Shown here piece by piece: positions 43,772-53,488 of a DNA stretch of 64,000 bases; the stretch's first letter is position 1, and the number at the start of each line of letters is the position of its first letter. The stretch spans positions 1 through 64,000 of the forward strand of contig CAIRAW010000036.1 in the NCBI GenBank assembly GCA_903876735.1, written 5' to 3'. The translations under genes were made by a program, and so were the position numbers. This DNA comes from an uncultured beta proteobacterium (GTDB lineage: Bacteria > Pseudomonadota > Gammaproteobacteria > Burkholderiales > Burkholderiaceae_C). The notes below the pieces were generated by a model. That model saw only the letters and a list, made by a program, of their open reading frames with translations. It searched no databases and was not told where the DNA came from.

Positions 43772-45370
43772 TCAATCAGAATTGAGCGAGGGGAAAAAAT
43801 CCCGGTCTGCAATCAGAATGTGCCGCGCCACCACTTCGTGCACCAGGTACTGAAACAGTTCGCCGATGGTGACCGTACCAGCGCGAAAACGCACCAGCAG
43901 TGCCTCGGCCTCGACCAGCAAGGCGCGGTGCCGCTCGGCATGCTCAGCCGCGCCCGGGTAAGCGGCCCGTGTGATGATCGCTTCTTCAGTCTGGAAATGA
44001 TGGGCAATGTCAGCCACAAATGCCTGCACCAGTTTGTCCAACTCTGGTCCTGACGGGCCACCAAAGAGTGCATTGAGGAGTTTGTTGGCGTCGCTGAAAA
44101 GTGTCTGGTGCTGCGCGTCTATGACCGCATTGCCGCTTTCGTAGGCTCGACGCCAGGTCAACTGCACCAGTTTCGCGGCCGCGCGCGGCGCAACTTCGCC
44201 TCCCGCCAACGCCGCCAGCGCCACCTGGACCTGGTTACGCCCCCCGTGTTTGGCACGGTAGAGTGCTTCATCTGCCGCGCGCAACAAGCTCTCGGCATCC
44301 CGGTACAGATCGTCGCGCGAGACGGCAACGCCAACACTGACGGTCACCATGCTGCCGGGCGAATGCGGGTGCACCAGGTCGAGCGCCCGGACCGAGGCAC
44401 ACAGGCTCTCAGCCAGGTACTTGGCGTCTGACTCATCGGTATCGGGCAGTATCAAAAGAAACTCTTCGCCGCCATAGCGCGCCGCCAGATCACCGGCCCG
44501 CGCTGCACGCCCTGCGATGACCTGCGCCACCTGCCTCAGACATTCATCACCGGCCTGATGGCCATACTGGTCGTTGTAATGCTTGAAATGGTCAATATCG
44601 ATCATGAGCAGTGCCAAGGCTTGACCGGACCGCCTGCCCCTGACCCACTCACTGCTGAGCACCTCGTTCATGCGACGCCGATTGGCCAGGCCGGTCAATT
44701 CATCACAGATCGCCAGTTGCCGATTGAGGTTGTCGGCGCGGTCCTTGGACATCAGAACAAAGCCAATCGACAGCAGCACCATGGTCGCCAGTACAACCAG
44801 CGCGCTGATGATTTGAATCAGACTCGTCGGTGACGGCGAAACCATGGCTGTGGGGTCGCCCCCAATGGCAACGGCACTGCGCAGCAGCGATAGCGACAAG
44901 GCCATCACCAGCCCGGTAAGCAGAAAGTATTTGCCGCGCCCCGGCGAATCACGACCCATGCGCCAAATGATGGAAAAGACCAGAAAAATCTGGGCGATCA
45001 CGATCAGGCTGTTGCTGATGACGCGCAGCGCCAGATGATCGACCAGAATAGCCAAGCTGAGAAAAACCAGCACAACCGGGGCCCAGATCCAGACCCGCGG
45101 TGCGGGTCGGCTGTAAAACGCATAAAGACCTTCGGCGAAAGCAGCCCAGGCGCAGGCACGCAGAAACGCGGCGCCGAAGATGGCCACGGTTTGACCCAAG
45201 GTATCGAACTGGCTGAGGACAAGATAGGACATCGCATTCGTTGCAAGTCCCAGCGCCCAATACAGTGTGCCGTCGCGCTGCTGTCGGTTTGCGATGGCGC
45301 CCACCGAGACCGACACCACCATTCCCACCACAACAAGCACCATGAGCAGGGTCTGGATGTGCACGGACAT
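43772..45370 (-). CDS. Membrane GGDEF diguanylate cyclase fused to bacteriohemerythrin
   Basis: A 532-residue fusion. Residues 1-210 hold about six to seven membrane helices. The GGDEF domain (about 220-385) has an active GGEEF site, with an inhibitory RAGD site (RxxD) exactly five residues before it. Residues about 400-530 form a hemerythrin domain with the di-iron ligands in DAQHQTLF, HHFQTEE, HAERH and HILIADRDF. It would make c-di-GMP under control of O2, NO or iron bound at the di-iron site (inference). It lies downstream of purH on the same strand, about 60 bp away from its stop to this start. Confidence 0.93.
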   Translation of the reverse strand: MSVHIQTLLMVLVVVGMVVSVSVGAIANRQQRDGTLYWALGLATNAMSYLVLSQFDTLGQTVAIFGAAFLRACAWAAFAEGLYAFYSRPAPRVWIWAPVVLVFLSLAILVDHLALRVISNSLIVIAQIFLVFSIIWRMGRDSPGRGKYFLLTGLVMALSLSLLRSAVAIGGDPTAMVSPSPTSLIQIISALVVLATMVLLSIGFVLMSKDRADNLNRQLAICDELTGLANRRRMNEVLSSEWVRGRRSGQALALLMIDIDHFKHYNDQYGHQAGDECLRQVAQVIAGRAARAGDLAARYGGEEFLLILPDTDESDAKYLAESLCASVRALDLVHPHSPGSMVTVSVGVAVSRDDLYRDAESLLRAADEALYRAKHGGRNQVQVALAALAGGEVAPRAAAKLVQLTWRRAYESGNAVIDAQHQTLFSDANKLLNALFGGPSGPELDKLVQAFVADIAHHFQTEEAIITRAAYPGAAEHAERHRALLVEAEALLVRFRAGTVTIGELFQYLVHEVVARHILIADRDFFPSLNSD

Positions 45371-45429
45371 GGCTAAGACACCGTCATCTCATGCTTGCAG
45401 GCGCAAAACCTTCACCCAGCCCCACAGCC

Positions 45430-47019
45430 TCAATGGCGGAAATGCCGCACACCCGAAAACACCATGGCCACTCCGCGCTCGTCGGCAGCGGCGATCACTT
45501 CAGCGTCGCGCATCGAGCCGCCCGGCTGGATAACGCAGGTCGCGCCGGCATCGACCACCACGTCCAGTCCGTCGCGGAACGGAAAGAAGGCGTCGCTCGC
45601 CACCACGGTACCGAGCAGCGACAAACCCGCGTGCTCGGCCTTGATACTGGCAATGCGGGCTGAATCGAGCCGACTCATCTGACCAGCGCCAACGCCCATC
45701 GTCATGCCGTCCTTGCAGAACACAATGGCGTTGCTCTTGACGTACTTGGCCACCTTCCAGGCGAACAGCAGATCCTGCAATTGCTCGGGGCTGGGTTGTT
45801 TCTTTGTGACCACCTTGAGGTCGGCCAATGCCAGTTCGTGGTTGTCTGCACTTTGCATCAGCAGACCCGAACTGACACGCTTGATCTCCATCGCGTTGCG
45901 CCCCAGACTGCCGTCAGCCGGCAGACTGATCTTGAGGATGCGCACATTGACCTTGCTCTTGAAGACCTCGAGCGCGGCGGGCGTGTAATCGACCGCCATC
46001 AACACTTCCACAAACTGTTTGGAGACCTGCTGCGCAGCGCGCTCGTCGAGTGTGCCGTTGAAAGCGATGATGCCACCAAAGGCCGAGGTCGGATCGGTCT
46101 GGAAGGCCTTGCTGTAAGCCTCCAGCGCGTCTGCGCCAACCGCCACACCGCAGGGGTTGGCGTGCTTGACGATGACGCAAGCCGTGGTGCTGCTGCCGCC
46201 GGCGCCAAAGCTCTTGACGCATTCCCAGGCCGCGTCGGCGTCGGCAATGTTGTTGTAGGACAGTTCCTTGCCCTGCAACTGCTGCGCCGTAACCAGCGAA
46301 CCCGCTGCCGGGTGGATGTCGCGATAAAAAGCGGCCTGCTGGTGCGGGTTCTCGCCATAACGCAAATCCTGCAACTTGATGAACTGGCTGTTCGCCTGGG
46401 CCGGGAACAGTTGGCGCGTCGGGATGCTGGTGCCGGCTTCGAAGTCGACCGATGAGAGGTAGTCGCTGATGGCGCCGTCGTACTGGCTGATGCGGTTGAA
46501 GGCGGCCACAGACAAAGCGAACTTGGTCCTGTCGGTGAGCTTGCCGTCGGCCTTGAGTTCGGCCAGCACCTGCGCGTACTGCGAGGCGTCGGTCAGCACG
46601 CCGACGTCTTTCCAGTTCTTGGCTGCGCTTCGGACCATCGCCGGGCCGCCGATGTCGATGTTCTCGATCGCGTCTTCCAGCGTGCAGCCGGGCTTGGCCA
46701 CGGTGGCCTCGAACGGATACAGATTGACCACCAACAGGTCGATGGTGTCGATACCGTGCGCTTTCAGGGCCGCCATGTGCTCAGGCAGGTCGCGCCGCGC
46801 CAGCAGACCGCCATGTACTTTTGGGTGCAGGGTCTTGACGCGGCCATCGAGCATTTCCGGAAAACCCGTCAATGCCGCGACCTCGGTCACCGGCAAGCCG
46901 TTGTCGCTCAGCAATTTGGCCGTGCCTCCGGTCGAAATCAGCTTGATGCCGATCGCATGCAGTGCGCGCGCAAAGTCTAGGATGCCGGTTTTGTCGGAGA
47001 CGGAAAGAAGTGCGTTCAT
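45430..47019 (-). CDS. purH: Bifunctional AICAR transformylase/IMP cyclohydrolase
   Basis: Catalyses the last two steps to IMP. The start at 47019 ([20 protein letters not shown]) gives the usual 529 residues. Motifs [36 protein letters not shown] in the cyclohydrolase part and [26 protein letters not shown] and the PGGSMRD end in the transformylase part are intact. It is the third gene of the conserved dusB-fis-purH block. Confidence 0.97.
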   Translation of the reverse strand: MNALLSVSDKTGILDFARALHAIGIKLISTGGTAKLLSDNGLPVTEVAALTGFPEMLDGRVKTLHPKVHGGLLARRDLPEHMAALKAHGIDTIDLLVVNLYPFEATVAKPGCTLEDAIENIDIGGPAMVRSAAKNWKDVGVLTDASQYAQVLAELKADGKLTDRTKFALSVAAFNRISQYDGAISDYLSSVDFEAGTSIPTRQLFPAQANSQFIKLQDLRYGENPHQQAAFYRDIHPAAGSLVTAQQLQGKELSYNNIADADAAWECVKSFGAGGSSTTACVIVKHANPCGVAVGADALEAYSKAFQTDPTSAFGGIIAFNGTLDERAAQQVSKQFVEVLMAVDYTPAALEVFKSKVNVRILKISLPADGSLGRNAMEIKRVSSGLLMQSADNHELALADLKVVTKKQPSPEQLQDLLFAWKVAKYVKSNAIVFCKDGMTMGVGAGQMSRLDSARIASIKAEHAGLSLLGTVVASDAFFPFRDGLDVVVDAGATCVIQPGGSMRDAEVIAAADERGVAMVFSGVRHFRH

Positions 47020-47066
47020 GAATTTTGAAAATGTGAAAGTCCTGCCAGCAAGGACGGCAGGTCTGG

Positions 47067-47303
47067 CTATTTGACGAGTTTGTGTTCGAGCAGTTTCTTG
47101 CGCAAGGTGTTGCGGTTCAGGCCCAGCCATTGCGCGGCTTTGGACTGGTTGTTGTCGGCGTGGCGCATGACCACCTCGAGCAGGGGTTTTTCAACCACGG
47201 TGACCATCATGTTGTACATGCCATCAGGTTCGGTGCCACGCAAATCCCGCAGGTAGCCCTCCAGACTGGTTTGCACGCATTCCTGAATCTGTTTCTTGCT
47301 CAT
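47067..47303 (-). CDS. fis: Fis-family nucleoid/regulatory protein
   Basis: A 78-residue protein: N-terminal part (about 1-50) for dimerisation and the C-terminal helix-turn-helix [21 protein letters not shown] typical of Fis and NtrC C-termini. It overlaps the dusB stop by 4 bp, giving the dusB-fis operon seen widely in proteobacteria. It bends DNA and adjusts growth-linked transcription. Confidence 0.95.
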   Translation of the reverse strand: MSKKQIQECVQTSLEGYLRDLRGTEPDGMYNMMVTVVEKPLLEVVMRHADNNQSKAAQWLGLNRNTLRKKLLEHKLVK

Positions 47304-48352
47304 GCTGTCGCTTCCAAGTACTTTTCTTTTCCGCCTGGCAAATCATACGAGACGGCGTCTCCGATCCGGTCCATGCGCTGGTTCAGTTGATCGAAAAAGT
47401 CGGCCACTGCCGCTACCTGCTGCTCGCAGTTTTCGATCAGGTTCATGCGCTGGCGAAAGTCCGCGCCACCCGGCAGCGACGCCACGTACCAGCCAATGTG
47501 TTTGCGCGCACTTCGCACGCCGAGAAATTCACCGTACAGGCTGTAATGATCCTGCAGATGCGCCAGCGCCAGTTGCCTGACCTCGGCCACCAGCGGTGGC
47601 GCCAGTCTGGTGCCGCTGGCCATGAAGTGCGCGATTTCACGAAATATCCAGGGCCGCCCCTGAGCCGCGCGTCCGATCATGACGGCATCGGCGCCAGTCA
47701 AGGCCAGCACCTCGCGCGCCTTTTCGGGTGAATCGATGTCGCCGTTGGCCACCACCGGCACGCCAACCGCGGCCTTGACTGCGGCAATGGTGTCGTACTC
47801 GGCCTGCCCACGGTAGCCCTGCTCGCGTGTGCGCCCGTGCACCGTGATCATCTGCACGCCGGCACCCTCGGCAGAGCGCGCCAATGCCACTGCGTTCTTG
47901 TGCGCCTGGCACCAGCCGGTGCGCATCTTGAGCGTGACGGGCACAGCGCGGGGCGCGCAGGCCGCCACCACCGCTTCGATGATGCGCAAGGCCAACGCCT
48001 CGTCCTGCATGATGGCCGAGCCGGCCCACTTGTTGCAAACCTTCTTGGCCGGGCAACCCATGTTGATGTCGATGATCTGGGCGCCCTGATCGATGTTGTA
48101 GGCCGCAGCCTGCGCCATCAACAGCGGCTCGGCGCCGGCGATCTGCACGGCAATCGGGCCCGGTTCACCAGTGTGGTCGGCCCTGCGCGCGGTCTTGGGC
48201 GTATGCCACAAATCAGGTCGGCTGCTGACCATCTCGCTGACCGCGTAACCGGCGCCCAGGCTTCTGCAAAGCTGGCGAAAAGGCCGATCGGTCACACCCG
48301 CCATCGGAGCGACAAAAAAGCGGTTGGCCGGAATAAAAGGACCGATGTTCAT
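47300..48352 (-). CDS. dusB: tRNA-dihydrouridine synthase B
   Basis: An FMN enzyme that reduces uridines in the tRNA D-loop. The 350-residue protein has FFVAPMAGVTDRPFRQLCR, the signature DINMGCPAKKVCNKWAGSA with catalytic Cys in the family position, TLKMRTGW, TVHGRTREQGYRG and VVANGDI. First gene of the dusB-fis-purH run. Confidence 0.97.
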   Translation of the reverse strand: MNIGPFIPANRFFVAPMAGVTDRPFRQLCRSLGAGYAVSEMVSSRPDLWHTPKTARRADHTGEPGPIAVQIAGAEPLLMAQAAAYNIDQGAQIIDINMGCPAKKVCNKWAGSAIMQDEALALRIIEAVVAACAPRAVPVTLKMRTGWCQAHKNAVALARSAEGAGVQMITVHGRTREQGYRGQAEYDTIAAVKAAVGVPVVANGDIDSPEKAREVLALTGADAVMIGRAAQGRPWIFREIAHFMASGTRLAPPLVAEVRQLALAHLQDHYSLYGEFLGVRSARKHIGWYVASLPGGADFRQRMNLIENCEQQVAAVADFFDQLNQRMDRIGDAVSYDLPGGKEKYLEATA

Positions 48353-48441
48353 GGGAGCGACCGATTCTAACTGCCTGATTATTCAGCACCGCAAAACGGA
48401 CCGACCGCGCTTGTGCCGCTCTGCCTATACTGGATGCACCC

Positions 48442-48906
48442 ATGGAAGCCTGGCTCGAACACCTCCTCATCCTGCTGGCACTGCCGGAGTTCGGATTGAG
48501 CACGGTATTTGTTGTGTCGTTTATTTCCGCCACACTTCTTCCGCTGGGCTCGGAACCCGTGGTGTTTGGACTGGTCAAACTCAATCCAGAACTTTTCTGG
48601 CCGGCGATAGCGGTTGCCACCGTCGGTAACACACTGGGCGGCGCGCTGACCTGGGCCATGGGTTATGGATCGCACCAGGTGGTGGACCGCTACCAGCACT
48701 CCAAGCACCATCTGCGGGCACTTGACTGGCTGCAACGGCTAGGCCCCAAGGCCTGCCTGCTGTCCTGGCTGCCCGTGGTCGGCGATCCGCTGTGCGCAGT
48801 CGCCGGTTGGCTCAAGTTGCCGTTCTGGCCCAGCGTGGCCTACATGGCCATCGGCAAGTTCGGCCGTTACCTGGTGATGACCTCAGCGCTGGTGGGAATT
48901 TTTTAG
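48442..48906 (+). CDS. yqaA: YqaA/DedA-like inner-membrane protein
   Basis: A 154-residue membrane protein with three or four hydrophobic segments and the DedA/SNARE-associated family pattern FISATLLPLGSEPVVFG, GNTLGGALTWAMGYG and WLPVVGDPLCAVAGWL. DedA relatives move undecaprenyl or phospholipid carriers; the role of YqaA itself is unclear. Divergent from dusB, convergent with ychF (5 bp between stops). Confidence 0.9.
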   Translation: MEAWLEHLLILLALPEFGLSTVFVVSFISATLLPLGSEPVVFGLVKLNPELFWPAIAVATVGNTLGGALTWAMGYGSHQVVDRYQHSKHHLRALDWLQRLGPKACLLSWLPVVGDPLCAVAGWLKLPFWPSVAYMAIGKFGRYLVMTSALVGIF

Positions 48907-48911
48907 CCAGA

Positions 48912-49997
48912 CTACGAACTGAACAGGAAGTTCATCACGTCGCCATCCTTGACGACGTATTCTTTGCCTTCGCTGCGCATCTTGCCGGCATCCTTGGCAC
49001 CCTGCTCGCCCTTGTAGGCAATGAAGTCCTCGTAGGCAAAGGTCTGGGCACGGATGTAGCCCTTCTCGAAATCGGTGTGGATGACCCCGGCGGCCTGCGG
49101 TCCGGTATCGCCAACATGGATGGTCCAGGCGCGCACTTCCTTGACGCCGGCCGTGAAGTAGGTTTGCAAGCCCAGCAGTTTGTAGGCGGCCACGATCAGG
49201 CGGTTCAGGCCTGGTTCTTCCTGGCCGATTTCGGCCAAAAACATTTTCTTGTCATCATCCGACATGTCGGCCATTTCGGCCTCCATCTTGGCGCAGATCG
49301 CGACCACCGGCGCGTTTTGCGCGGCCGCGTAGGCCTTGAGACGGTCCAGAAACGGGTTGTTCTCGAATCCGTCTTCCGATACGTTGGCGACGAACATGGC
49401 CGGTTTGGCCGTGATCAGGAAGAACTGCTTGAGCAGCGGCAACTCCTCCTTGCTGAAGTCAAGCGTGCGCACGGGCTTGGCCTCGTTTAGCGCGGCCTGG
49501 CATTTCTCCAGGATGGCGACCAGTTTGATTGATTCCTTGTCGCCCGAGCGTGCGGTCTTGGTGACCCGGTGCAAGGCCTTTTCAACCGCCGTCAGATCGG
49601 CCAGACAGAGTTCGGTCTGGATCACTTCTATGTCGGAAATCGGATCGATCTTGCCGGCCACGTGAATCACGTTGTCGTCCTCGAAGCAGCGCACCACGTT
49701 GACGGTGGCATCGGTCTCACGGATGTGCGCCAGAAACTTGTTGCCCAGACCTTCGCCCGTGCTGGCACCGGCGACCAGTCCCGCGATGTCAACAAACTCG
49801 ACGATGGCGCGCTGAACCTTTTGCGGTTTCACAATGGCCGAGAGTGCATCGAGTCGCGCATCGGGCACCTCAACGATGCCCACGTTGGGCTCAATCGTGC
49901 AAAAGGGATAGTTCTCAGCCGGGATGCCGGCCTTGGTCAGCGCGTTGAACAGGGTCGATTTACCGACGTTGGGCAAGCCCACAATGCCACATTTCAT
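48912..49997 (-). CDS. ychF: Redox-regulated ATPase YchF
   Basis: An Obg-related, ribosome-associated P-loop ATPase. The 361 residues include [15 protein letters not shown], the helical domain, and the C-terminal TGS domain ([46 protein letters not shown] in parts). Full length and intact. A 47-bp piece of another ychF allele lies just outside its start in reverse orientation. Confidence 0.97.
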   Translation of the reverse strand: MKCGIVGLPNVGKSTLFNALTKAGIPAENYPFCTIEPNVGIVEVPDARLDALSAIVKPQKVQRAIVEFVDIAGLVAGASTGEGLGNKFLAHIRETDATVNVVRCFEDDNVIHVAGKIDPISDIEVIQTELCLADLTAVEKALHRVTKTARSGDKESIKLVAILEKCQAALNEAKPVRTLDFSKEELPLLKQFFLITAKPAMFVANVSEDGFENNPFLDRLKAYAAAQNAPVVAICAKMEAEMADMSDDDKKMFLAEIGQEEPGLNRLIVAAYKLLGLQTYFTAGVKEVRAWTIHVGDTGPQAAGVIHTDFEKGYIRAQTFAYEDFIAYKGEQGAKDAGKMRSEGKEYVVKDGDVMNFLFSS

Positions 49998-50025
49998 GAA
50001 AGTCCTTAAATATCAAGACCCAAAC

Positions 50026-50072
50026 TGCACTATCGAACCCAATGTGGGCATCGTGGAAGTGCCTGATGCGCG
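50026..50072 (+). pseudogene. 47-bp fragment of a second ychF allele, inverted
   Basis: Plus-strand translation gives [15 protein letters not shown], identical to residues about 33-47 of the intact YchF at 49855-49901 on the other strand. The two DNA copies differ at 7 of 47 positions and every difference is a third-codon synonymous change, so the fragment derives from a different functional ychF rather than a recent local copy. It lies beside the integrase gene. Confidence 0.85.
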
Positions 50073-50110
50073 TCAATTGGCGCATTCGCAAAGATCAACG
50101 ACAAACCGCC

Positions 50111-50137
50111 GCCGACACCCTGTCGGCACGGTTTTTT
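50111..50137 (+). terminator. Hairpin with T-run before the integrase
   Basis: GCCGACA-CCC-TGTCGGC, then ACGG and six T residues. It could end transcription entering the integrase gene from the left. Confidence 0.7.
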
Positions 50138-50165
50138 GTCCTCGTTTTGTCCTGGGAAGTTACCT

Positions 50166-51254
50166 GTGATTGTACTAATCAGTGAATCCCTGCTCCAAAG
50201 GGCGTCAGCTTGTGATGGTCGCATCCTGCGCGATCGGGTGCTGAGTGGCTTTGGCGTGCGGTTGAATGCTCGCAAACGGACTTTCCTTATTGCCACCAGC
50301 GTTGCTGGCAAGCAGTTCCGCATGATGCTGGGCCACTGGCCTTTGATGACGGTGGAAGATGCAAGATCCAAGGCGATGGCGGTGCCGCGTCAGTGCCGGA
50401 ACGGTGAACGGCCAAGTCGCAAGGTGAAAAGTGATGTTCCGGTGTTGCGCGTTGCTTTGCTTGCCTACTGCAGGGCCAAGGGAATCAAAGCGTCCAGCCA
50501 GAAGCGCTATGACTCGATATTCAGAACACACTTCGGTGACTGGCTGGAGCGTTCGGTAGCTGACCTGAGCTTCGGCGAGTTTTCAGAGCATTGCCACGCC
50601 TTTGCCCAGTCAAAAGGCAACGCCCTGGTCGAAGTGGGTCGTGGCGTCGTGACCGCGTTGATCAAATACGTGAACGCTGTCCACGGTTTGAGTATCGAAT
50701 CGCCCTTCAACAAGCTGGCAGCAGCAGGCTTGATGCCAGAACGCTCCCAGCCCCGTGCGCGTGTCTTGCAGGAAAGTGAACTTGCAGCGTGGAAGGTTGC
50801 GGTGGATCAGCTTGGCGAGCGTCAGCGGGACTTCCTGTACCTGACACTCTACACGGGCTTGAGACGGAACGAGGGCAGAGAGCTACAGCGAAAGCAGATT
50901 GACCTCGCTGGGGGCGTTCTGGTCATTCCTATGACCAAAAACGGGAAGCCCCACAGCTTGCCGATCACGCCGATGATGCGGGAGATTCTGGAGCGTTGCT
51001 GTGCCGGGTTGAAGCCTGATGACGAACTAATCAAGGGCGTGTCTGCCGAGCATATTTCGGAGATGACTATGCGGTTTGGTTCGCCCCGATTCATGCTGCA
51101 TGACCTTCGGAAGGTGATGGCGACGGTCGGCGAGAAACTTGAGCTAGGGGATGCTGTGCTGCGGCGAATCCTGAACCACACCGCGCCCAAGACTGATGTA
51201 TTGCACCGTCATTACGTCGGTCTGAATGAAGGTGATGTTGCGCTGCCCCCTTGA
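50166..51254 (+). CDS. Phage-type tyrosine integrase, 3' end altered by an IS
   Basis: A 362-residue integrase with N-terminal arm domain (GRILRDRVLSGFGVRLNAR, GHWPLMTVEDAR) and C-terminal catalytic domain: Arg in TGLRRNEG, Lys in TKNGK, HDLRK, His in ILNHTAPKTD and nucleophile Tyr in HRHYVGL. The GTG at 50166 has a GGGAAG site and is preferred to a TTG inside the terminator T-run. The last residues and stop codon are encoded by the end of the IS that follows (from 51239), so the native tail is replaced by a few foreign residues; catalytic residues are all kept. Confidence 0.88.
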   Translation: MIVLISESLLQRASACDGRILRDRVLSGFGVRLNARKRTFLIATSVAGKQFRMMLGHWPLMTVEDARSKAMAVPRQCRNGERPSRKVKSDVPVLRVALLAYCRAKGIKASSQKRYDSIFRTHFGDWLERSVADLSFGEFSEHCHAFAQSKGNALVEVGRGVVTALIKYVNAVHGLSIESPFNKLAAAGLMPERSQPRARVLQESELAAWKVAVDQLGERQRDFLYLTLYTGLRRNEGRELQRKQIDLAGGVLVIPMTKNGKPHSLPITPMMREILERCCAGLKPDDELIKGVSAEHISEMTMRFGSPRFMLHDLRKVMATVGEKLELGDAVLRRILNHTAPKTDVLHRHYVGLNEGDVALPP

Positions 51255-52145
51255 TTAGCAACACGATGATTCAGAGTCCGGGATGGTAATCGTAATTGAA
51301 TTTCTTCCTGGCTCAATGCCGCCAGCGCGCTGGCGGCATTGAGCCGCGAACTTGGCCGGCGGGACGTAGCCCAGCGTGCTGTGTGGACGGTAGTGGTTGT
51401 AGTCGTGGCGCCAGTTGTCGATGATCGAGCGCATGTGGCTCAAACTGGCAAACCAATGCTGGGACAGGCACTCGTCACGGAAGCGGCTGTTAAAGCTCTC
51501 GATATAGGCGTTTTGAACCGGCTTGCCCGGTTGGATGAAACGCAGTTCCACGCCGTTTCTGGCAGCCCAATCCAGCATCTTTCGTCCCGCGAATTCGGGG
51601 CCATTGTCTGTTCGAATTACTTTGGGTAGTCCGCGCTCAGCCTTGACCTGGTCGAGTACCCGTGTGACATACAACGCCGGAATCGAGGTATCAGCAATGA
51701 TCTGCACGGACTCCTTGGTGCAGTCATCCACCACGGTCAATGTCTTGACCTTGCGCCCGTTGGCCAACTCATCGAATACGAAATCCATGCTCCACACCTC
51801 GTTTGGTTGTTCAGGACGCACCAGTGGCTGGCGCTCGCACGTTGGCAGCTTTTTGCGCCGACGCTTGCGCACCGTCAGCCCTTCTTCGCAGTACAGCCGG
51901 TAGGTGCGTTTGACATTGATTGGCCAGCCTTCATTTGTCAGCCGGTTGTGCAGCATTCGATAGCCGTGGCGGCGGTGTTGCCCTGCCAGTTCCTTCAAAC
52001 GCTCCCGTAAGGGCTGGTTGCTGTCCTCGCAAGGCTGGTAGCGCAGCACACTGGTGCTGATTCCAACCAGGCGACAGGCTTGGCGTTCGCTCAAGCCTTT
52101 GCCTTGCAACTCCCTCACGCATTCGCGTTTGGCCGCCACGGCCAC
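51255..52145 (-). CDS. IS3-family transposase OrfB (DDE integrase core)
   Basis: A 296-residue transposase subunit. HTH_21-type start (ERQACRLVGISTSVLRYQP), then the rve catalytic core with Asp in WSMDFVFDELANGRK, Asp in RTDNGPEFAG and Glu in AYIESFNSRFRDECL. The frame begins at a GTG overlapping the orfA stop (TAGTG); in this family OrfAB is usually made by frameshifting. The stop lies in the left terminal repeat. It appears intact. Confidence 0.93.
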   Translation of the reverse strand: MAVAAKRECVRELQGKGLSERQACRLVGISTSVLRYQPCEDSNQPLRERLKELAGQHRRHGYRMLHNRLTNEGWPINVKRTYRLYCEEGLTVRKRRRKKLPTCERQPLVRPEQPNEVWSMDFVFDELANGRKVKTLTVVDDCTKESVQIIADTSIPALYVTRVLDQVKAERGLPKVIRTDNGPEFAGRKMLDWAARNGVELRFIQPGKPVQNAYIESFNSRFRDECLSQHWFASLSHMRSIIDNWRHDYNHYRPHSTLGYVPPAKFAAQCRQRAGGIEPGRNSITITIPDSESSCC

Positions 52146-52405
52146 TATTTTCCCTTCAGCACCTCGCGCATCGCGTCGATCTCAAGCATCGAGTTGGCTA
52201 GCAACTTCTTGAGCTTGGCGTTCTCCGACTCCAAACTCTTGAGCCGCTGCGCGTCCGAGACACTCATGCCGCCAAACTTCGCTTTCCATCCGTAGTAGCT
52301 CGGCTCACTGAAACCGTGCTTTCGGCACAGTTCCTTGATCGGCAGGCCTGCGTCAGCCTCGCGCAGGAACCCGATGATTTGTTCCTCGTTGAATCGCTTC
52401 TTCAT
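52145..52405 (-). CDS. IS3-family transposase OrfA
   Basis: An 86-residue helix-turn-helix protein: MKKRFNEEQIIGFLREADAG, LPIKELCRKHGFSEPSYYGW, then a leucine-zipper-like helix (LKSLESENAKLKKLLANSM). It recognises the IS ends. Overlaps orfB by one base. Confidence 0.93.
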   Translation of the reverse strand: MKKRFNEEQIIGFLREADAGLPIKELCRKHGFSEPSYYGWKAKFGGMSVSDAQRLKSLESENAKLKKLLANSMLEIDAMREVLKGK

Positions 52406-52480
52406 CGTCCAATTTCCTTTCAGGGTTAATTGGACTCCAAATCTTCATGTGGCTAATTCTGGGAGGCAGCGCAGTTCCCA

Positions 52481-53488
52481 TTAGGAAGCCTCCTTGACAC
52501 GTATCACCAACTGCTCAACCTTGAAGCCTTGAATTGAGCCACTTACGATGCTTCCCACTGACCCCTCTGTTGCCTCCGTGTCGCCAAAGTTGGAGTCAAT
52601 CCGAAGTTGGGCTATTTCACGACCCGGGAGCGTGATGTCGAACCCTGTCTGTTGCGACTTGATCTTTTCGCCCATCGTCTGCACAGAGAACAACATTCCA
52701 GGACGAAGCCCTTGCGCTTTGCCGCCGGCCACGAAATATCGACCTTGATCAGCCGACAGGAAGAAGGTTTGCCATGGCCGGCCAGCCAACTCGGTTGAAA
52801 GTCTGTTTACAGCTTCTGAAATAGCCTGCCTAATTGACGAATCGTTCAGGGTTCCGTCATAGCCAGCTTGCGATCCAAAGCCAAAAGTGGAGGCCGATTC
52901 AGTGGACGACTCCCCAGCGCCTGACGTGGCAAAAAAGATCTGCCCGGTAGTGGCATCAACCAATCGCAGATCCACTTTTGCAAACGCAACCTGCTTCTTG
53001 CTGGATGAAACGAATCCAGTTTGTCCGACAGTCTTGCGACCAAACTCCGTAAGCGAACCAATGATCAACGCATCTACCCCGATGATGTTTAACTTTGCGC
53101 CTGTCAAGGCGCTCTCATCTTTCAGTCTGGAAATGTCTGGTCGTTCAAAAACCAGGTATGCGCCCGACTCAGTCAAAGACTTACTAAGCAAATCGGTTAC
53201 TTGCTTGCCCAGCGGATCACCTGCTGCGTCGCGCAGCAATGATCGCCCATAAGATGTTTCGTTGGTGATGCGTCCGAGCGCAATCTTGCGTTTCAAAACA
53301 GGCTTCACTGGCGCCACGGCCGTTGCTGCCTGTTGAGCGATTTTTTGCACTGCCGTTGGCTGCGGAGCCTCTCGAACCACAACGGGCGGTGCTTGTGTAG
53401 CGCACCCGCTGAGAAGCAATGATGCCGTAATCCCTGTGGTTAAAGCCCAAGTGATCTGAGATGTTTGTCGCCTAAAAGCATTGATCAT
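52481..53488 (-). CDS. CsgG-family outer-membrane lipoprotein
   Basis: A 335-residue lipoprotein with signal and lipobox (ASLLLSGCATQ). The core shows the CsgG/HfaB-like pattern KIALGRITNETSYG, VTDLLSKSLTESGAYLVFERPD and VDLRLVDATTGQIFFATSGAGES. CsgG forms a nonameric outer-membrane export pore; no curli subunit genes are near, so the role here is open. The stop lies only about 7 bp from the IS end, so DNA downstream of it was lost or displaced by the IS. Confidence 0.85.
   Translation of the reverse strand: MINAFRRQTSQITWALTTGITASLLLSGCATQAPPVVVREAPQPTAVQKIAQQAATAVAPVKPVLKRKIALGRITNETSYGRSLLRDAAGDPLGKQVTDLLSKSLTESGAYLVFERPDISRLKDESALTGAKLNIIGVDALIIGSLTEFGRKTVGQTGFVSSSKKQVAFAKVDLRLVDATTGQIFFATSGAGESSTESASTFGFGSQAGYDGTLNDSSIRQAISEAVNRLSTELAGRPWQTFFLSADQGRYFVAGGKAQGLRPGMLFSVQTMGEKIKSQQTGFDITLPGREIAQLRIDSNFGDTEATEGSVGSIVSGSIQGFKVEQLVIRVKEAS

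Larger units (their letters stand above)
51239..52474 (-). mobile_element. IS3-family insertion sequence, IS407-like, 1236 bp
   Basis: Imperfect terminal inverted repeats of about 40 bp both begin TGCGCTGCC and share ATTAGC and GAGTCC blocks: left 51239-51280, right about 52432-52474. Two overlapping ORFs (orfA, orfB) fill the space. The size fits the IS407 group. The flanking bases (ATGT left, GTTC right) do not form the expected 4-bp target duplication, suggesting a deletion or recombination after insertion. Confidence 0.88.
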
